Shown here: positions 16,292-24,824 of the stretch, in pieces
How positions within the stretch are numbered: position 1 is the first letter of the stretch
How the letters are laid out: each line of letters begins with the position of its first letter
Source of the DNA: JACKII01 sp041687435
Lineage (GTDB): Bacteria > Pseudomonadota > Alphaproteobacteria > Bin95
Assembly (NCBI GenBank): GCA_041687435.1
Contig: JAWLBX010000035.1
Location: 1 to 25,315 of the forward strand
DNA: 25,315 nt
Direction of reading: 5' to 3'
Translations under genes and position numbers: made by a program
The notes under the pieces: generated by a model
Told to the model about the DNA's origin: nothing
The model's database searches: none
Seen by the model: only the letters and a program-made list of their open reading frames with translations

Positions 16292-17557
16292 GTGGAGCCA
16301 CTCCTCTTCCTCGCACACCGCATCCCCTATCCGCCGGACAAGGGCGACAAGATTCGCTCGTGGAACATCCTGCGGCATCTGGCGGCCAAGTATGAGGTGC
16401 ATCTGGGAACGTTCATCGACGCAGAGGAAGATTGGCAGCACACCGGCGTGCTCGAAGAGATTTGCGCCAGTTGCCATTTCGTGCGGCTCAACCCGACAAT
16501 GGCCAAGCTGAAGAGTCTAAAAGGTTTTCTGACCGGCGAGGCGCTGAACTTCCCCTATTACGAAAGCCGCGACCTGGCAGCCTGGGTCGACCGCACCGCT
16601 GCCGCGGTCAAGCCTGTGGTAAATTTCGGCTTTTCCGGCCAGGTGGCGCCATTCCTGATGCGCCAAAGCACGCGCAGGACGCCTACCCTGATCGACTTTG
16701 TCGATGTCGATAGCGATAAGTGGGCCCAATACGCGGCCGGAAAATCCTTCCCCATGTCATGGATTTATGCCCGCGAGGCCCGCAAGCTGGCCGCCGCCGA
16801 GGCCCGCATCGCCAGCAGTGTTGGCGCCAGCCTGTTCGTGTCGGAGGCGGAAGCCGCCCTGTTTCGCCAGCGCTCCGGCTTGGGCGCGGACCGGGTGTTT
16901 GGCGTGCGCAACGGCGTCGATCTCGACTGGTTCAATCCGAAAGCCGACCTTCCCAACCCCTATGCCGCCGACCATGGCAACGCGCCAATCCTGACGTTTG
17001 CGGGCGCGATGGACTACTGGGCCAATGTGGATGCCGTGCGATGGTTTGCGGACGAGGTGCTGCCGATCATCCTGAAAACCCATCCCAACGCCCAGTTCAT
17101 CATCTGCGGCAGCCGCCCGACCGCGGAGGTGAAGGCGCTGGGCGGGCGGCCTAACATTATTGTGACTGGCCGGGTGGATGATATTCGGCCCTACGTCCGT
17201 TATGCGACCTTGAGCGTCGCATCGCTGCGCATTGCCCGCGGCATTCAAAACAAAGTATTGGAAGCCATGGCCCTAGCTCGCCCTGTCGTCTGCACGCCCC
17301 AGGCGCTGGAAGGCATTGACGCCGTTCCAGGCACCGATCTGGCGCTCGCCGGTACGGCAGAGGCATTCGCGGCCACGGTGCAGGATCTGCTGGCAACGCC
17401 TGCAAGGGCAGAGGCTATGGGCGAACAGGGGCACATGCGTATGGTCGAATCCTATGGCTGGCCGGCACAAATGAAAGTGCTGGATGCAATCATAGCCCGG
17501 GTACGCCCGTCCGGCGGAAACGCCGCTGCCCCGCAGTTGGAGGAGACCGCCACGTGA
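16292..17557 (+). CDS. XrtA-system family 4-type glycosyltransferase (TIGR03087-like)
   Basis: A 421-residue cytoplasmic or membrane-associated retaining glycosyltransferase of GT-B fold. The N terminus LAHRIPYPPDKGDKIRSWNI is diagnostic of the TIGR03087 (Stp1) transferases of PEP-CTERM/XrtA loci. The hinge region carries NGVDLDWF (207-214), and the nucleotide-sugar site is in RIARGIQNKVLEAMA with the conserved Glu324. The start is GTG at 16292, the only reasonable one, with a weak ribosome site, suggesting coupling to the FemAB gene 6 bp upstream. The stop overlaps the xrtA start by 4 nt (GTGA). The donor and acceptor sugars are unknown. It is the only glycosyltransferase in the window, so other sugars must be added by enzymes encoded elsewhere. 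Confidence 0.93.
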   Translation: MEPLLFLAHRIPYPPDKGDKIRSWNILRHLAAKYEVHLGTFIDAEEDWQHTGVLEEICASCHFVRLNPTMAKLKSLKGFLTGEALNFPYYESRDLAAWVDRTAAAVKPVVNFGFSGQVAPFLMRQSTRRTPTLIDFVDVDSDKWAQYAAGKSFPMSWIYAREARKLAAAEARIASSVGASLFVSEAEAALFRQRSGLGADRVFGVRNGVDLDWFNPKADLPNPYAADHGNAPILTFAGAMDYWANVDAVRWFADEVLPIILKTHPNAQFIICGSRPTAEVKALGGRPNIIVTGRVDDIRPYVRYATLSVASLRIARGIQNKVLEAMALARPVVCTPQALEGIDAVPGTDLALAGTAEAFAATVQDLLATPARAEAMGEQGHMRMVESYGWPAQMKVLDAIIARVRPSGGNAAAPQLEETAT

Positions 17558-19098
17558 CCGCAACACCGTTGACCACTCAACACGACCAACCGTCCGGCAA
17601 TTCCTTGCCGCGCGTGGCGTTGGTGTATGCTGGGCTCTGCGCCCTTTGCATTGCATTGTTTTTCGACACGGCCAGCTCTCTGGTCAAGGTCTGGTGGGGC
17701 ACGCCGACGTTCAACCACGGCTTCTTCATAGCCCCGATGGCCGCCTACCTGATCTGGATGCGGCGGCATACGCTGGTGGGCGTACCAATACGTCACGAAT
17801 GGCTGGCCCTGCCGCTGGTCGCTGGCGCCGGCTTGGTCTGGCTGATCGGCTATGCCGGCGACGTGCGGCTGCTGCAGCACCTCGGCTTTGTTAGCATCCT
17901 GATCGGATTGGCCGGTGGTCTGGTCGGGCGCTACATGCTGCGGAAAATCTGGTTTCCCATCGCCTTTCTGATCTTCATGGTGCCCGCAGGCGACCAATTG
18001 GTGCCGCCGCTACAGGACATCACCGCCGATTTCTCCGTCATTATGCTGGAATGGGTGAACATCCCTGTCTGGCGCGATGGCGTATTTTTGCAAATCCCCA
18101 ATGGCATGTTCGAGGTGGCAGAGGCCTGTGCCGGCATCCGATTCCTGATCGCCAACGTCGTCGTCGCCTTCGTCTTTGCCTATTTGGCTTATGACAAGTG
18201 GTGGAAGTGGGTTATTTTTCTTGCCATCAGCGTGATCATCCCCGTGTTCGCCAACGGTATTCGCGCGTTCGGGATCATCTATATCGCCCATATCACCGAC
18301 AATGAATACGCCGTCGGGGTCGATCATCTGGTATACGGCTGGGGCTTTTTTACGGTTATCATGCTGCTTTGCCTGTTCATTGGCAGCCTGTTCGCCGACC
18401 GGCGGATCGGTGATTTTGAAGCGACGGAAACCAAGGTGCGCAGCCGCGTGCCGTCCTGGAATTGGGGCTTCGCGATTGCCGTTGCCGTGCTTGCGGCATT
18501 GGGGCCCGGCTATGCCACGACCATCATCGACGACACCCCGTGGCAGGGCGAAGCCAGCCTCACAGCCCCCGTCCCTGCCGACCCGTGGCAGCAGGAAGGC
18601 GAGATGCAGGTTCCGTGGAAACCGGTATTCATCGGCGCCTCGGCCGAGGTGATGGAAACCTATCGGGATGGTCAGGATCAGGTCTCGCTCTATATCGCCT
18701 ACTATCCCATGCAAAGGCCAGGAGCGGAGGTCATCTATCACGCCAACCGCATGGCCGATGACGAGAGCTGGAAGCGGCTGGAAACCCGCCGGATCAATCT
18801 GACTGTCGACGGCTCCCCGCTTCAGGTGCGGCTGGAACGGATGCAGGGCTATCCGGGGCCAAGGCGCGTTGCCGCCTACTGGTACTGGATCGCCGGCCGC
18901 TACACCGCCGACCCGGTTAAAGCCAAGCTGTATCAGGTCGCCGGCGCCCTGACCTCCGGCGACCGCGCGGCGGCAGTCATCGCCGTCACCATGGTGGAGC
19001 CGGAGGGCCCGGGGGAGACGAAAGCCACGCTCCAGCGCTTCCTCGACGCCATGCCGAACCTGAACCAATACCTCAGCCGGCTGGCCGACGCGCAGTAG
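17554..19098 (+). CDS. xrtA: Exosortase A fused to an EpsI-like domain
   Basis: A 514-residue protein. The first ~290 residues are an integral-membrane exosortase with about eight spans and the catalytic triad in place: Cys192 in EACAGIR, Arg237 in FANGIRAFG and His258 in DHLVYGWGFF. Exosortases are transpeptidase-like enzymes that recognise C-terminal PEP-CTERM signals and process the protein for surface attachment or release. After a short cytoplasmic linker (around 295-310) and one more span, residues ~330-514 form the soluble EpsI/methanolan-biosynthesis-type domain (TIGR02914 by recall), common as a fusion in XrtA. The start is GTG at 17554 in a 4-nt overlap with the glycosyltransferase, with GGAGGAG upstream. 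No PEP-CTERM substrate gene is visible in the window, so its targets lie elsewhere. Confidence 0.95.
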   Translation: MTATPLTTQHDQPSGNSLPRVALVYAGLCALCIALFFDTASSLVKVWWGTPTFNHGFFIAPMAAYLIWMRRHTLVGVPIRHEWLALPLVAGAGLVWLIGYAGDVRLLQHLGFVSILIGLAGGLVGRYMLRKIWFPIAFLIFMVPAGDQLVPPLQDITADFSVIMLEWVNIPVWRDGVFLQIPNGMFEVAEACAGIRFLIANVVVAFVFAYLAYDKWWKWVIFLAISVIIPVFANGIRAFGIIYIAHITDNEYAVGVDHLVYGWGFFTVIMLLCLFIGSLFADRRIGDFEATETKVRSRVPSWNWGFAIAVAVLAALGPGYATTIIDDTPWQGEASLTAPVPADPWQQEGEMQVPWKPVFIGASAEVMETYRDGQDQVSLYIAYYPMQRPGAEVIYHANRMADDESWKRLETRRINLTVDGSPLQVRLERMQGYPGPRRVAAYWYWIAGRYTADPVKAKLYQVAGALTSGDRAAAVIAVTMVEPEGPGETKATLQRFLDAMPNLNQYLSRLADAQ

Positions 19099-19142
19099 GC
19101 ACAGGCGAACCGCAAAACCAGGAACCGAAAGAACGCCGGCAC

Positions 19143-21074
19143 ATGTGCGGTATCGCAGGATTATTCGACCTGACCGGCCTTCGCCCGGTGAATGAGGCAC
19201 GACTGGGGCGGATGAACGCCGCCATGGTCCACCGCGGGCCCGATGGCGACGGCATGCATACAGCGCCGGGCATCGGCCTAGGCCACCGCCGGCTGGCGAT
19301 CATCGACCTGCACACCGGCCATCAGCCGATGGCGGATGCCCAACGGCAATTGCAGATCGTCTACAACGGCGAAATCTACAACTACCGCACCCTGCGACAG
19401 GAATTGGTGGCCAAAGGCCACCCGTTCCTGACCCAGTCGGATACGGAAGCTATCCTCCAGGGCTATCATGCCTGGGGCTCGGACGTTCTCACCCGCCTGA
19501 ACGGCATGTTCGCCATTGCGCTTTGGGATAGCAAAGCCCAATCGCTGCTGCTGGCCCGCGACCGCATGGGCGAGAAGCCGCTGTATTACACTGTCGATAA
19601 GGACGGCTGGCTGCTGTTCGCGTCCGAAATTAACGCCGTCCTGGCGGGCCTTGCCGCGGAACCGCCGATACGGCCGGACGCAGTGGCGGACTATTTCGCC
19701 TATGGCTATGTCCCGGACCCCAAGACGGTGTTTCAGGGCATCAACAAGTTGGAGCCGGGTTACCGCCTGACGCTGACCCGCAGCATGGACCGAACGGTAT
19801 TGAAGCCCGAGCCGTATTGGCGCCTGTCCGCCGCCGCCGGACCCGCGCTATCTGCCGAAGAAGCGCAGGAAGAGCTGATCGAGCGTCTGACCACGGCCGT
19901 GCGCGAGCGCATGGTGGCGGACGTTCCGCTGGGCGCCTTTCTGTCTGGCGGCGTCGATTCCAGCGGCATCGTCGCACTGATGGCGCAGAACTCCGATACG
20001 CCGGTGCGCACCTGCGCCATGGGCTTTCCCGACCCGAAATACGACGAGACCGAATACGCCCAAATGGTCGCCGACCGCTACGCCACCGATCATTACCGCG
20101 AAGTAGTGGAGTTGGAAGCAGTCGATCTGGTGGAACGGCTGGCGCTGGCCTATGGTGAGCCGTTCGCAGACCCCTCCGCCCTGCCAACCTACCGCGTTTC
20201 CAAGCTGGCACGCAGCCGGGTGACGGTGGCATTGTCCGGCGATGGCGGCGACGAGGCGTTTGCCGGCTACCGCCGCTATCCGTTCCACATGCGCGAGGAG
20301 GCGGTGAAGGCAAAGATTCCCGCCGCACTGCGGCGCATGATCTTCGGACCGCTTGCGTGGGCCTATCCCCGCGCGGCATGGGCACCACGCATGTTCCGGG
20401 CCAAGGCCACGCTGGAGGCGCTATCGCGCGACCGCGCCGCCGGTTATTTCCGCGCCGTCACCGTTCTGCCGGACGAACTAAGGGCACGCCTGTTCAGCGA
20501 CGACATGCACACCAGCCTGGCCGGTTATGACCCCGTTTCGGTGATCCGGAATTTTGCGGCGGATGCCGACAGCGACAACCCGCTGCGCGTCGCACAATAC
20601 GTGGATATGAAAACCTGGCTGGCCGGGCGCATGCTGGTAAAAGTGGATCGGGCCGCGATGGCCAACTCGCTGGAGGTCCGCCCGCCCCTGCTCGACCCCA
20701 GCCTGGTGCAGTGGGCCATCGGCCTGCCGGACCGGCTCAAGGTCAACGGATTTGATGGCAAATGGATCTTGAAACGCGCGCTGGAGCCACTGTTGCCACG
20801 CGAATTGCTGTACCGGGCGAAGCAAGGCTTTTCCATGCCGTTGGCCGGCTGGCTGCGCGGCGGGCTCGCCCCCCGGATCGCAGCCCTGACCGCCACGAAT
20901 AGCCGCCTGAGCACCAGCGGCCTGTTCGATATGGATTTCGTCCGCCGCCTTGCATCCGATCACAGCGCAGGAAGGGCCGATAACTCGCAAGTGCTGTGGG
21001 CGCTGATCATGTTCGACGCATTTCTGGCCAAGCCTTGGACAAGCCAGGCGGATGCCATGTCACGGGTGGCCTGA
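19143..21074 (+). CDS. XrtA-system amidotransferase (asparagine synthase-like)
   Basis: A 643-residue two-domain enzyme. The start MCGIAGLFD places the nucleophilic Cys at position 2 for glutamine hydrolysis; VYNGEIYNYRTLR and RDRMGEKPLYY complete the class II glutaminase (to about 215). The synthase half has the ATP-pyrophosphatase loop LSGGVDSSG (267-275) and LSGDGGDEAFAGYRRYPF near 360-377. It is close to asparagine synthase AsnB, but the version at the end of XrtA loci (TIGR03108 by recall) is thought to amidate a sugar acid or another carboxylate of the polysaccharide. It lies 44 bp after xrtA and is the last plus-strand gene before a convergent junction; no intrinsic terminator was found after it. 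Confidence 0.92.
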   Translation: MCGIAGLFDLTGLRPVNEARLGRMNAAMVHRGPDGDGMHTAPGIGLGHRRLAIIDLHTGHQPMADAQRQLQIVYNGEIYNYRTLRQELVAKGHPFLTQSDTEAILQGYHAWGSDVLTRLNGMFAIALWDSKAQSLLLARDRMGEKPLYYTVDKDGWLLFASEINAVLAGLAAEPPIRPDAVADYFAYGYVPDPKTVFQGINKLEPGYRLTLTRSMDRTVLKPEPYWRLSAAAGPALSAEEAQEELIERLTTAVRERMVADVPLGAFLSGGVDSSGIVALMAQNSDTPVRTCAMGFPDPKYDETEYAQMVADRYATDHYREVVELEAVDLVERLALAYGEPFADPSALPTYRVSKLARSRVTVALSGDGGDEAFAGYRRYPFHMREEAVKAKIPAALRRMIFGPLAWAYPRAAWAPRMFRAKATLEALSRDRAAGYFRAVTVLPDELRARLFSDDMHTSLAGYDPVSVIRNFAADADSDNPLRVAQYVDMKTWLAGRMLVKVDRAAMANSLEVRPPLLDPSLVQWAIGLPDRLKVNGFDGKWILKRALEPLLPRELLYRAKQGFSMPLAGWLRGGLAPRIAALTATNSRLSTSGLFDMDFVRRLASDHSAGRADNSQVLWALIMFDAFLAKPWTSQADAMSRVA

Positions 21075-21152
21075 GGCATCGAATTCAGCATGTCGCCTCG
21101 CTTCGCGGGCATCGATTGCGGCGCGCAAGTCCGGCTCCAACTGCTGAACCGC

Positions 21153-21881
21153 CTAGCCTAGCGCATCCAACGGATGCAGGCACCGCAACTTGCGCAGCGC
21201 CGCCCGCGCCTCCGGCAAGGCCTGGGCATCGCCCTGAAGCATTCGCACCTTGGCGAAGCGATAGAGCAGGTTCGGATCGTCGCCCAAGATCGCAAACGCC
21301 CGCTGGAATGCTGCCAATCCATGGGCGCGGCTGGCGGAAAACACCAGATTGGCGGCAATCGTCTCAAGGCGGCCGGTCAGCGTCAGGTGCCAGCCACCAT
21401 CGGTCGATAGCGCCCGCGGGTCGTTCGGGGCAAGGTGCAAGGCGGTATCAATCAGCGAGCGCGCCTCCCAAACCTTGCGAATGGCCGGCTGCAACGGCAA
21501 CCGGTCTGCAAGCAGGCCGCGCGCAATGGCGCCCTGCAAATAGGGCTCCACACGATCCGGGGCCGCCTGGCGGGCATGGTCGGCAATTTCCAGGGCTGCG
21601 CTGGCCAGCGCGCCGACCTCCGGCAAATCCGTATCCATCAGCATTGCCTTGGTCAGCAGAGCACGGGCGTTCAGCACCAACGCTGCGGGTTTCACCCCGC
21701 CTTGGGTCAGCGCTGCCACCTGAGCGTAGCGACCGCCCTCATACGCCTGCTCCGCCCGCACCAATGGACCGGCTTCATCGGCAAACGCAGGCATGACAGT
21801 GACGCTTGCCCACATCGCAAGCATAACCCTTGCGGCAGAAGCGTCAAAATTCGCGCAGAGCCAGCTTAGCCACCTAGACAC
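21153..21881 (-). CDS. Secreted TPR-like protein of unknown function
   Basis: A protein of about 242 residues. A hydrophobic stretch (VMLAMWASVTVMPAFA) ending before DEAGPL looks like a signal peptide, so it is probably periplasmic. The rest is helical: paired helices such as LVRAEQAYEGGRYAQVAAL, ALEIADHARQAAPDRVEPYL and SLIDTALHLAPNDPRAL resemble degenerate tetratricopeptide repeats, with DPNLLYRFAKVRMLQ as a further one. Start choice is uncertain: TTG 21887, GTG 21881 (9 bases after GGGAG, preferred) or the ATG near 21824 directly before the hydrophobic core. It is convergent with the amidotransferase and downstream of the gamma-glutamyltransferase gene. I do not recognise a named family; scaffolding in the envelope is a guess. 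Confidence 0.7.
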   Translation of the reverse strand: MSRWLSWLCANFDASAARVMLAMWASVTVMPAFADEAGPLVRAEQAYEGGRYAQVAALTQGGVKPAALVLNARALLTKAMLMDTDLPEVGALASAALEIADHARQAAPDRVEPYLQGAIARGLLADRLPLQPAIRKVWEARSLIDTALHLAPNDPRALSTDGGWHLTLTGRLETIAANLVFSASRAHGLAAFQRAFAILGDDPNLLYRFAKVRMLQGDAQALPEARAALRKLRCLHPLDALG

Positions 21882-22001
21882 CGCCAAATGCTCCCTTGGC
21901 AGTTCGCCACGCCCTTGGCGTTTGGTCTGACTCTACGCTAGACGCAATCCGCCCGGCCAGCGAATTCATAATTGGGTGTACGGATCGAGGCTGCCAGCAC
22001 T

Positions 22002-23585
22002 TCAGTGCGCAGTAATGGCCTTGGCAACAGGCATCGCAGTGGCGACCGCACCCCACTGCATGCCATCCTTCTGCAATACCGCCTGTGGCTTGGCGAACTC
22101 GTCCATCCCAACCGAATCGTAGGTGACAGTGACGTCATAGCGCTCGCCGAGCGCGGCCAGGATTGCGGGGTTCAGCCTCTGATCGGCCAGGATGCCATCC
22201 TCACCGGAAACGTCGAGCCGCGGCACCTGGAAAGCGTCGTTCAGGCTAAGGCCGAAATCGGTCAGCAGGGAAGTCAACTGGAACGTCGCCGGCACGATGC
22301 GCCGCCCGCCCGCCGCCCCAAGAGCAAACCACGGCTTTCCATCAGAGGTCGCCAGCACCGGGCACATGTTGGAGAGCGGGGGCTTTCCAGGCGCAAGGCT
22401 GTTGGGCCGGCCCGCCCGCGGATCAAACCAGAACATCCCGTTGTTCATCAGCACACCGGTTTCCGGCAGAACCATGCGCGAACCGAACGATTCCAGCAGC
22501 GTGTTGGTAAGGGCGACCATGTTGCCGTCCCGGTCCACAACGGACAGGTGCGTGGTGCACGCCTTGCGGCTTATCAGGTCACCTGCATGGCCAAGTTCGG
22601 CAAGCCGGCGCTCGAACGCCTCGCTCAGGGCTTCCGCCCAGGCGAGGTAGGTCGCGGTGGTCAACCCATGTGCCGGGTCCAGCCGCCGCACCGCGTGCGC
22701 CATGGCGCAGGCAAAAGTCGGGCCGCCGCTGTTGGCCTTGGTCAGATGGATCAGGGCACCGCGATGCGGGATGGCACGGGCCGGGCGGATTTTCGCCTGG
22801 TAGGCGGCCAGATCGGCAGCCGTCATCACACCGCCCGCCGCCTGCATGTCGCGCACCAGGGCGTCGGCGATCTCACCCTCATAAAAATCGCGCGGGCCGG
22901 CTTCCGCCAACCGCTCCAGCGTTCCGGACAATCGGCCCATCGCCAGCCAGATTGGCCGGTGCGCCTCGGGGGCCACTGGGGGCAGATCATCCGGCAGATA
23001 GAGCGCGCGGGAAGTGTCGAACATCCGCAGCGTCGCAGCGCCAGCCGCAATTTCCAGTGTCACCGACCACGTAACCGGCAATCCGCGGGTCGCCAAATTG
23101 GCTGCAGGTGCCACCAGATCCGCCCACGGCATGGAGCCGAAACGCTCGACAGCAGCGGAAAGGCCGGCGACGGCGCCCGGCACCGCTACCGAATGTGGCC
23201 CGATCTGGTTGCGATCCTCGATCACCCGCGGCCAGCTGAACAGGGCATCGTGGCCGCTGGACCCTTCAACGATCGCGTAATCGTCCGGGTTGATGCCGCG
23301 GGGGGAGACCATGCCGAAATCGACCTCGTGCACCCTGCCGGTTGCGGCCTCGCCAACCAGCATGTAACCACCGCCGCCAATGCCGCTCATCCAGGGTTCA
23401 ACGACACCGAGGACAAGCGCCGCCGCAACCGCGGCATCGACCGCATTGCCACCCGCCTCCAACACATCGATGCCGGCTTGTGAGGCCAGATGATGCTGGC
23501 TTGCAACGATACCGTTCCGCCCGCTTACCGCATCGCGGCTGATGGCAAAGTGTTCGGATTGATGCGGGGCGGCAGATACGGGCAT
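22002..23585 (-). CDS. Gamma-glutamyltransferase-family Ntn hydrolase, likely cytosolic
   Basis: A 527-residue self-processing Ntn hydrolase. The large-subunit opening GIVASQHHLASQAGIDVLEAGG and the GIGGGGYMLV motif are standard for the family. The expected autocleavage lies before Thr344 (ACTTHLSVVD), giving a small subunit of 184 residues that starts with the catalytic threonine. Downstream are GVLMNNGMFWF and GGRRIV. Two features are unusual. There is no signal peptide, unlike periplasmic Ggt. The usual PLSSM pair of serines is PLSNMCP here (Ser405, Asn406). It could act on glutathione or gamma-glutamyl peptides, or be an acylase or amidohydrolase relative. The ATG at 23585 has AAGGTG 10 bases upstream. 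It follows dusA on the same strand, after a terminator. Confidence 0.88.
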   Translation of the reverse strand: MPVSAAPHQSEHFAISRDAVSGRNGIVASQHHLASQAGIDVLEAGGNAVDAAVAAALVLGVVEPWMSGIGGGGYMLVGEAATGRVHEVDFGMVSPRGINPDDYAIVEGSSGHDALFSWPRVIEDRNQIGPHSVAVPGAVAGLSAAVERFGSMPWADLVAPAANLATRGLPVTWSVTLEIAAGAATLRMFDTSRALYLPDDLPPVAPEAHRPIWLAMGRLSGTLERLAEAGPRDFYEGEIADALVRDMQAAGGVMTAADLAAYQAKIRPARAIPHRGALIHLTKANSGGPTFACAMAHAVRRLDPAHGLTTATYLAWAEALSEAFERRLAELGHAGDLISRKACTTHLSVVDRDGNMVALTNTLLESFGSRMVLPETGVLMNNGMFWFDPRAGRPNSLAPGKPPLSNMCPVLATSDGKPWFALGAAGGRRIVPATFQLTSLLTDFGLSLNDAFQVPRLDVSGEDGILADQRLNPAILAALGERYDVTVTYDSVGMDEFAKPQAVLQKDGMQWGAVATAMPVAKAITAH

Positions 23586-23616
23586 TCAGTTTTCACCTTG
23601 GGGGAAGAGTTTGTTG

Positions 23617-23650
23617 GAAAAAATTGCAAAGCGCCGGCGACCGCCGGCGC
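23617..23650 (-). terminator. Intrinsic terminator after dusA
   Basis: GCGCCGGC (23631-23638) and GCCGGCGC (23643-23650) form an 8-bp GC stem with a 4-base loop, beginning 3 bases past the dusA stop. On the minus strand the stem is followed by TTTGCAATTTTTT (down to about 23618), a good U-tract. It separates dusA from the gamma-glutamyltransferase gene. Confidence 0.8.
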
Positions 23651-23653
23651 GGC

Positions 23654-24646
23654 TCAGGCTGCAACACGCCCGGGCTCCGGCACAAGGTCGGCAGCGTCGC
23701 GGATTATCTGCCCGGTGGCGCCGTCCTTGTGCGCATTCTCCGACAGGTGCCGGCGGAATCCGCGGGCGCCCGGCAGCCCCTGGAACAGCCCTACCAGATG
23801 CCGCGCAACATGGCCTACCCGTATACCATGATCGCGTGCCATCCGGTCGGCATAGTCGGCCATCGCATAGGCCGCAGCATGCCGGGATGGTCGGGGCGAG
23901 GCGTCGCCGAAAAGGCGACGGTCGACATTGGCCAGCAGATACGGGTTCTGATAGGCGGCACGGCCGAGCATCACACCGTCTGTGTGCTGAAGATGAACCT
24001 CGCACTGATCCAATGTTTCAATACCGCCATTGATGGCGATCGTAAGGTCCGGCCGCTCCGCTTTCAGGCGGTAGACCAGATCGTATTTCAAGGGCGGTAT
24101 CGAGCGGTTCTCCTTCGGGCTCAGGCCTTTCAGCCAGGCTTTGCGCGCATGCACGACAACCGTGCGCACGCCCGCATCGGCAATCGCCGCAACGAAGGTG
24201 GAAAGCGCCGCATAATCCTCCTGATCGTCGATGCCGATGCGGCACTTGACGGTCACGGGCACGCTGACGGCCTGCTGCATCGCCGCCACACACCGGGCGA
24301 CCAGTTGCGGTTCCGCCATCAGGCAGGCACCGAATGCACCGCTCTGCACCCGGTCGGATGGGCAGCCGCAGTTCAGATTGATCTCGTCATAGCCATACTG
24401 CTCGCCAATCCGTGCGGCTTCCGCCAGATGGGCCGGGTCCGAGCCACCCAGTTGCAGGGCGACCGGATGTTCCTCTGCCGAAAAGCCCAGCAGCCGATCG
24501 CGCTCGCCGAACCGCACCGCCTGTTCCGTCACCATCTCGGTATAAAGCAGGGCGTGGCGCGACAGCAGACGCAGGAAGAACCGGTCGTGCCGGTCCGTCC
24601 AATCCATCATCGGGGCTACGGAAAATATATATGATCTATCAAACAC
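23654..24646 (-). CDS. dusA: tRNA-dihydrouridine synthase A
   Basis: A 330-residue flavoenzyme that reduces uridines in the D-loop of tRNA (positions 20/20a in characterised DusA). Features are VAPMMDWTDRHDRFFLRLL at 10-28, NCGCPSDRV with the catalytic Cys95, GAFGACLM, VKCRIGIDD, VVVHARKAWLKGLSPKENR and INGGIETLDQ; all are DusA signatures. The start is GTG at 24646 with a weak ribosome site. Codons 2-8 (TTT GAT AGA TCA TAT ATA TTT) are AT-rich and rare for this genome, and the first seven residues precede the conserved core, suggesting that the 5' end was replaced by adjoining DNA. dusA is a known integration site for prophages and islands at its 5' end. A GC hairpin with a U-tract follows the stop. 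Confidence 0.95.
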   Translation of the reverse strand: MFDRSYIFSVAPMMDWTDRHDRFFLRLLSRHALLYTEMVTEQAVRFGERDRLLGFSAEEHPVALQLGGSDPAHLAEAARIGEQYGYDEINLNCGCPSDRVQSGAFGACLMAEPQLVARCVAAMQQAVSVPVTVKCRIGIDDQEDYAALSTFVAAIADAGVRTVVVHARKAWLKGLSPKENRSIPPLKYDLVYRLKAERPDLTIAINGGIETLDQCEVHLQHTDGVMLGRAAYQNPYLLANVDRRLFGDASPRPSRHAAAYAMADYADRMARDHGIRVGHVARHLVGLFQGLPGARGFRRHLSENAHKDGATGQIIRDAADLVPEPGRVAA

Positions 24647-24824
24647 TTATAGCGAAATCCGTTTCATTTGTTATGTCTTTTATGGTCATTCAAAAAAGAA
24701 AGATCAAGCACTTAGCGATACGACATGTTAGCGCCAAATAACGACGATAATCGATGGCTTATTCTAGCCATTCATGTCACGCCGTGGCAAGAAGGCGCAA
24801 CGGGAATGAGTTTGGAGGGGTGTC
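24647..24824. other. AT-rich gap beyond the dusA 5' end
   Basis: About 178 bp of clearly lower GC than the flanking housekeeping genes. It must contain the dusA promoter (minus) and that of the P-loop gene (plus). A 36-codon frame (24631-24741, plus) overlaps the dusA start and has no good ribosome site. If an element is integrated in dusA, one attachment junction should lie at the left edge of this gap, near 24600-24650. Confidence 0.4.

Noticed and set aside
15179..16477. Long minus-strand open frame (432 codons) opposite the FemAB-like gene
   Set aside because: Antisense shadow caused by high GC at third positions; the plus-strand product has clear family motifs.
21972..23483. Long plus-strand open frame (503 codons) opposite the gamma-glutamyltransferase gene
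   Set aside because: Antisense shadow; composition typical of reverse-frame artefacts and no domain.
23624..24634. Long plus-strand open frame (336 codons) opposite dusA
   Set aside because: Antisense shadow of a certain gene; no domain or ribosome site.
24631..24741. 36-codon plus-strand frame starting MIYQTLIAKS, overlapping the dusA start
   Set aside because: No clear ribosome-binding site, AT-rich composition where short open frames arise by chance, and antisense overlap with the dusA 5' end.
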